Source: DASTHV01 sp035718045 (lineage in GTDB: Bacteria; Patescibacteriota; Saccharimonadia; Saccharimonadales; UBA10212). Taken from it: DNA of 8,664 bases. Positions 4,933 through 8,664 of the stretch are shown in pieces. The position numbers were made by a program, and so were the translations under genes. The stretch lies in the NCBI GenBank assembly GCA_035718045.1, contig DASTHV010000016.1:1-8664 (forward strand). The letters are read 5' to 3'. Below the pieces are notes generated by a model, which saw only the letters and a list, made by a program, of their open reading frames with translations, had not been told where the DNA came from and did no database searches. Numbering within the stretch: the first letter of the stretch is position 1; every line of letters begins with the position of its first letter.

Positions 4933-7884
4933 ATGCAGCGCGGCAACCGTAAACGAAATAAAATTATCCGGGCCACCACTTTCTCTAAAGCTAATCTGGC
5001 GATTTTTATACTGATTTTCGCGGCTATCGGTGGCTATACTTTGTTGTCTAGTCACGCCACTGGTGTCGTCGCCAATCTTTGGGTGGATACCGACGGCGGT
5101 AGCTGCATTCGAAACGCCACGCCGTCGACTTACGATACCTCGACTGCCTGCGGCTCTTTGGACGCGGCTTTTGCGGCCAGTTCGACCGGCGATCTAGTTC
5201 TGGTTAAATGCGGTACTTACCCGGCTCAGACAATCAATACGGTGCGGACCAGCGGCAATGTAACTTTCCAATCCGAAACTTCAAAATGCGCGATCTTTAA
5301 TGGAAATGGATCGGGGGCAATCACTTTCGCCAACAAGGTCGGTTATTTGACGCTGGATAACATCACGATCGACGGTCAGGTACTGGCCTCGACTACTACC
5401 GGAACCGGCAATAATAACATCACCATAAGCAACGATGATATCGATGTTGGCAAAAAAATTGATGGACCGCTGATTAACTACAGCGTCGGTAGTAACTTGA
5501 CGATTTCCCACAACACCATTGGGCCAAGCTGCTGCGGATATAATGGCGGCTCGGGCTGGAGTCCAGAAGGAATTCGTATTGGCAAACCAAATACAGAAAC
5601 CGCCAGCTGTCAGACTCAGGCCTGCGACGTCACTATCGACGATAACCTCATCCAATATACAATCCGCGACTGTCAATATTGGCCCAGCAGCGGCTATGGA
5701 ACTTGTCCAGACACTACTTGCACCAATGCTGATGGCTGCCATATGGACGGAATTCATGTCTGGGGAATGGACGGCGGAACTATTACCGCGAACCGTCTTT
5801 ACGGCGTGGAGTGCCAAGGTATTTATTTTGAAGGTACCAATAACTCCTTAAACAGGAATATTAACATAGTTAATAATGCGATCTCCACAGTTACCGGCGG
5901 CTGCAGCAATAAAGGAATTTATATCGCCGCGCAGGGATCTACGGATAATGCCACAAACGGTACCGGCGGAACTTGGAATATCGCCTTTAATTCCGGCAGC
6001 AGTTATATCATGGGGCCCAATTCTTGCGGCGGCTGCCAGACCGGCACCACGTTTAACATCACCGGTAATAATATGGAGCTTATGGTAACGAACGCGACTG
6101 GCAATAATGCCGGTTGCGGGGCTTCCGCGTGGGGAGTAGCGACAATTAACTTTAGCTATAATGTCTGGCGGCCTGGCGGCAGCGGCAGCACCAATGCGGC
6201 TTGCGGCGCTACCGATACATTGGCCAGTACAGCGCCACAGTTCGTTAATGAGGTAAGTCCGCCTGGAACGGGCATCGACCTTCATTTAGCATCGGGCTCA
6301 ACCGTAGCTAACGATTTTGTGCCAGCGGCTATCTGCAGGGCCATTACATCCACCGACATAGATGGCGACACCCGCCCCCAAGGCACTGCCTGCGACGCCG
6401 GCGCCGACGAGTATGTCTTCCCAGTTGGTGCTGCCAACATCTTTATGTCTACAACCGGTTCTGACGCTGGCCCTAACTGTGTCCGATTCGCATCTCTGAC
6501 AGCCGAGCCAACCGCCAGCACCGTCTGCTCCACTATGACTAAAGCCCTATCACTAGCTCAACCCGGCGATATAATCCAGCTGGAGGCCGGTGCTTACGGC
6601 AGTCTGACCATAAGCCGCCAATCAGGGGTTGATTCGCCAAAAGTAGTCGTACGGGGCGACCCGGCCATGCCGGACCAATTCGGCTGCGCCAGTGACACAT
6701 GCGCTCTAGGTAATGTAACCATTAGTGGTTTGATCGTCTGCGGACACGGTTTGCAAATACAGGATTTAGACTCTGACGCCCGCAACCAAACCTATGAATA
6801 CGTCGGCGACAACAGCTGCCCGGTTGGGTCCGGCAACGCAATAACCGCCAACCACGATATAGAAATGGACAACGTGCACACTACTCAAGGTACGTTGCGC
6901 GGTACTAATGTTGTATCTTCGCATGAGCGCTGGGGTCCGCAATACGATATCTGCAGCGACCCGGCTAATCGGTCGGATTTGCTGCACATCTGGCCGGACG
7001 CCAACGGTAACATGCCGGTTAACGTGACCGTGGACCATAGCGTGATCGGTTGGAACTACATGAACCCCGACGCCTGCGGCGGCGCCCACGCCGATAACGT
7101 TCAGCTACTTGGCTTTAACGGACTGACTTTTACTAACAACTTGATTTTTGGCGAGGCGGATGACCTGTGGACTGACGGCTCGCTAAACGGTACGAGCGAG
7201 ACTGGCACCGCCTTGATTGCTAATAATTTCTTTGATTCAAGCGATCCGGGAGCGGTCAATGGGGTAGGCGTGCAATTCGGGCTTGGTCAGGATGGAGGGG
7301 GCTCAACCTGTAACGCCAGCTACATAATTGAGAACAACACCATGGCCGGCGGTAAAAATGTAACCCTTTCGTGCAGTGGCACAGCCGTCTGGTATAACAA
7401 CTATCTGCATGCTTCCACTAGCACTTCGACAACCTGCGGGTCCGGTACCTTTGACTACAACGTCTGGGATACTTCCAGTGGCACGACCTGTGGCACCCAT
7501 GCTAAAAAATGTACACCGACTTGGTCGAATCCTAACGGCAACACGGCTAACCTTAACGGCGGCTGGGACCTGCATCTAGCAGCCTCCGACACCTGCCTCA
7601 AAGGCGCCGGCAATACTACGGTCTACCAAGCTACGGATATAGATGGCCAAACCCGGCCTACCGGCGGAGTGGTCACTGACGCCGGCGCCGATGAATACAC
7701 CACCGGCAGTGGCAGTGGAAGTATCACCCCAGGCGATCTCAACTCTGACGGCCATGTTAACATCACTGACCTATCCATAATGCTCAGCAACTGGGGAACT
7801 ACTAACTCTACCTGTGATCTTAATACTAACGGCAGCGTCGATATCTTTGATCTGTCTATCTTGCTATCCCACTTCGGCGCTTAA
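4933..7884 (+). CDS. Secreted double beta-helix protein with dockerin-like tail
   Basis: This complete paralogue has 983 residues from the ATG at 4933. A TTG at 4924 is in frame but would only add three residues before the basic region, so the ATG is preferred. Signal: basic residues 1-19 ending F-S-K, hydrophobic core about 20-38 with A-I-G-G-Y, likely cleavage after Ala42 (S-H-A). Module 1: N-cap L-W-V-D-T-D-G-G-S-C...G-D-L-V-L-V-K-C-G-T-Y, H-M-D-G-I-H at 270-275, closing cap DIDGDTRPQG...CDAGADEY at 475-494. Module 2 starts near 501 (I-F-M-S-T-T-G-S-D), with H-A-D-N-V-Q at 719-724 and cap DIDGQTRPTG...DAGADEY at 902-922. A G-S-G-S-G-S linker leads to the dockerin-like tail (934-983). About 35 cysteines are present. 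The architecture equals that of gene 1 without its inserted domain. An extracellular glycan-related or adhesive role is inferred; no catalytic signature is recognised. Confidence 0.93.
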   Translation: MQRGNRKRNKIIRATTFSKANLAIFILIFAAIGGYTLLSSHATGVVANLWVDTDGGSCIRNATPSTYDTSTACGSLDAAFAASSTGDLVLVKCGTYPAQTINTVRTSGNVTFQSETSKCAIFNGNGSGAITFANKVGYLTLDNITIDGQVLASTTTGTGNNNITISNDDIDVGKKIDGPLINYSVGSNLTISHNTIGPSCCGYNGGSGWSPEGIRIGKPNTETASCQTQACDVTIDDNLIQYTIRDCQYWPSSGYGTCPDTTCTNADGCHMDGIHVWGMDGGTITANRLYGVECQGIYFEGTNNSLNRNINIVNNAISTVTGGCSNKGIYIAAQGSTDNATNGTGGTWNIAFNSGSSYIMGPNSCGGCQTGTTFNITGNNMELMVTNATGNNAGCGASAWGVATINFSYNVWRPGGSGSTNAACGATDTLASTAPQFVNEVSPPGTGIDLHLASGSTVANDFVPAAICRAITSTDIDGDTRPQGTACDAGADEYVFPVGAANIFMSTTGSDAGPNCVRFASLTAEPTASTVCSTMTKALSLAQPGDIIQLEAGAYGSLTISRQSGVDSPKVVVRGDPAMPDQFGCASDTCALGNVTISGLIVCGHGLQIQDLDSDARNQTYEYVGDNSCPVGSGNAITANHDIEMDNVHTTQGTLRGTNVVSSHERWGPQYDICSDPANRSDLLHIWPDANGNMPVNVTVDHSVIGWNYMNPDACGGAHADNVQLLGFNGLTFTNNLIFGEADDLWTDGSLNGTSETGTALIANNFFDSSDPGAVNGVGVQFGLGQDGGGSTCNASYIIENNTMAGGKNVTLSCSGTAVWYNNYLHASTSTSTTCGSGTFDYNVWDTSSGTTCGTHAKKCTPTWSNPNGNTANLNGGWDLHLAASDTCLKGAGNTTVYQATDIDGQTRPTGGVVTDAGADEYTTGSGSGSITPGDLNSDGHVNITDLSIMLSNWGTTNSTCDLNTNGSVDIFDLSILLSHFGA
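7732..7884 (+). repeat. Dockerin-like tail cassette, copy 3
   Basis: This third copy encodes the same 50-residue two-loop domain but ends H-F-G-A instead of H-Y-G-V. Its differences from the other copies cluster at the two edges (TCT for AGC serine near the start; TTG, CAC, TTC, GGC and GCT at the end), while the middle is base-for-base the same as copy 2. That pattern, with an identical core and diverged flanks, is what a conversion tract would leave. Confidence 0.9.
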
Positions 7885-7944
7885 AGTTGCTGGTCTAGAT
7901 TATTAAGAATATGACTATATACTTAAGTTTAAGGCCATTTAAAG
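7885..7944 (+). promoter_or_regulatory. Spacer 3-4 with TATACT element
   Basis: This 60-base gap repeats the 11-mer CTATATACTTA (7915-7925) found before gene 3, with TATACT at 7918-7923 as a possible -10 box and the 8-base palindrome ACTTAAGT at 7921-7928. No convincing -35 at 16-18 bases is seen: TTGCTG at 7887-7892 is too far upstream. ATTTAAAG lies directly before the gene 4 ATG, with no clear Shine-Dalgarno sequence. No terminator-like hairpin with a T-run follows gene 3, so co-transcription is also possible. Confidence 0.3.
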
Positions 7945-8664
7945 ATGAGACAAAAAATCCACAAGCGAAAGGTCTCTTTTAGCAAAATCCAGTTCCTGAC
8001 GTTTATATGCATCTTTGCCGCAACCGGTGGTTATTGGTTGCTGAGTAGCCACGCCGCCACGATTTGGTATGTCTCCACCTCGGGCTCCGGAACAGTTTGC
8101 AGCCAAGCCCAGCCTTGCGCCAGTTTTGATCAGGCTTATCAAAACGCCTCTACGGGTGATACTGTGCAAGTGGCCGCCGGCACTTATTCTTCACAATCAA
8201 TCTCGTCCTCTAATGCCAACATATCGGGTATGGTCACCTTTCAACCGTGCAACGGCTGCTCGGTAATAGTACAGGGGATCAGCATCAGCTCGCCTTGGAT
8301 CACAATTAATAATATGACTAGCTATCCTGGCGATAACCACGAGGTAAAAACCGGCCCCAACCAGGCGCTAGGGGTAATGGTCAGCTCTTCGAATGTCACG
8401 CTGAATAATGTCAACTCCAAAGGCGCTTACGTTTGGGATATGATTTATAATTCCACCAACATTATCTGGAACGGCGGCGAAGTCCTCACTCCTGGCGTAG
8501 TCGGCTTAAGAGATTGCCTGGGCACCGATAACGACCAACTGCCACTATCAATTTTAGGCGGCACAAATATAACTCTTGATAGTATGCATTTCCATGTGGC
8601 TGCTAGTAGCCAACAAGCCTGCACTAATGGTAACCAAAGCAGTAACGGCGTGCACCTGGAGATG
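7945..8664 (+). CDS. Secreted beta-helix protein (3' partial)
   Basis: This frame is open from the ATG at 7945 to the window edge: 240 complete codons with no stop. The export signal is basic (M-R-Q-K-I-H-K-R-K), then F-S-K and a hydrophobic core with A-T-G-G-Y-W-L-L, ending S-S-H-A-A, with likely cleavage after Ala37. The mature part opens with the family N-cap (I-W-Y-V-S-T-S-G-S-G...P-C-A-S-F-D-Q-A-Y, then G-D-T-V-Q-V-A-A-G-T-Y). Rungs such as I-T-I-N-N-M-T-S and V-T-L-N-N-V-N-S support a right-handed beta-helix. The last residues, N-G-V-H-L-E-M (234-240), align with the H-x-D-G-[IV]-[QH] site of the neighbours, with the first His replaced by Ser. A closing cap and dockerin-like tail are expected beyond the window but cannot be seen. 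Its closest N-cap resemblance is to module B of gene 1. Confidence 0.9.
   Translation, partial: MRQKIHKRKVSFSKIQFLTFICIFAATGGYWLLSSHAATIWYVSTSGSGTVCSQAQPCASFDQAYQNASTGDTVQVAAGTYSSQSISSSNANISGMVTFQPCNGCSVIVQGISISSPWITINNMTSYPGDNHEVKTGPNQALGVMVSSSNVTLNNVNSKGAYVWDMIYNSTNIIWNGGEVLTPGVVGLRDCLGTDNDQLPLSILGGTNITLDSMHFHVAASSQQACTNGNQSSNGVHLEM

Noticed and set aside
5281..5817. 178-codon open frame on the minus strand
   Set aside because: It lies entirely inside gene 3, has no family-like features, and its composition is the mirror of the sense codons. Similar antisense frames over genes 1 and 3 were dropped for the same reason.
3020..7884. The three near-identical 153-base blocks as a mobile element or insertion repeat
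   Set aside because: The blocks lie in frame, encode a recognisable two-loop domain and end at the stop codon. There are no inverted ends, target duplications or transposase.
7939..8169. Minus-strand 76-codon frame over the start of gene 4
   Set aside because: The plus strand here encodes the conserved export signal and N-cap of the family, which explains the sequence fully.

Overview
The window looks like chromosomal DNA from a Candidatus Saccharibacteria (TM7/Patescibacteria) type organism. The taxonomic call rests on the N-terminal export signals, which share an F-S-K-x-[NQ]-[LF]-x-x-F-I-x-I-F-A-x-[IT]-G-G-Y-x-L-L-x-S-x-A pattern that I associate with that phylum, and on the C-terminal dockerin-like tails (D-L-N-S-D-G...I-T-D-L-S-I-M-L), also frequent there. 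Base composition is balanced. All three visible stop codons are TAA, and the reading frames are open under the standard bacterial code with no in-frame TGA. The phylum is an inference; no taxonomic marker gene is present.

Layout: four co-oriented (+) genes fill almost the whole window, separated by 61, 40 and 60 bases. Gene 1 (2-3172) lacks its 5' end, which lies before the window. Gene 2 (3234-4892) and gene 3 (best start ATG 4933, end 7884) are complete. Gene 4 (7945-8664) runs off the 3' edge. All four are paralogous secreted proteins: export signal, one or two right-handed parallel beta-helix modules, then (in the three whose ends are visible) a 50-residue dockerin-like calcium-binding tail. 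Module count is 2, 1, 2 and at least 1. Each complete module starts with an N-cap (aromatic-V-[SD]-T..., then G-D-x-[IV]...G-x-Y-x-x-Q-[TS]-I) and ends with a cap resembling the choice-of-anchor Q motif (D-I-D-G-x-x-R-P-Q-G...D-A-G-A-D-E).

The helix bodies are strongly divergent, but the last 153 bases of genes 1-3 are nearly identical in DNA, including silent positions. Their variant sites are shared in a mosaic way, which points to recent gene conversion or unequal recombination of a common tail cassette. This is the strongest unusual signal here. The array looks like a repertoire of extracellular binding or polysaccharide-acting proteins presented through one shared attachment module, able to expand or contract in frame. 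Other points are an inserted domain in gene 1 resembling one seen in phage structural and large surface proteins, a conserved H-x-D-G-[IV]-Q site inside the helices, and recurrent TATACTTA/CTTAAG elements in the short intergenic gaps.

No RNA genes, CRISPR arrays, insertion sequences or genes on the minus strand could be supported. No stretch over 300 bases lacks a gene.
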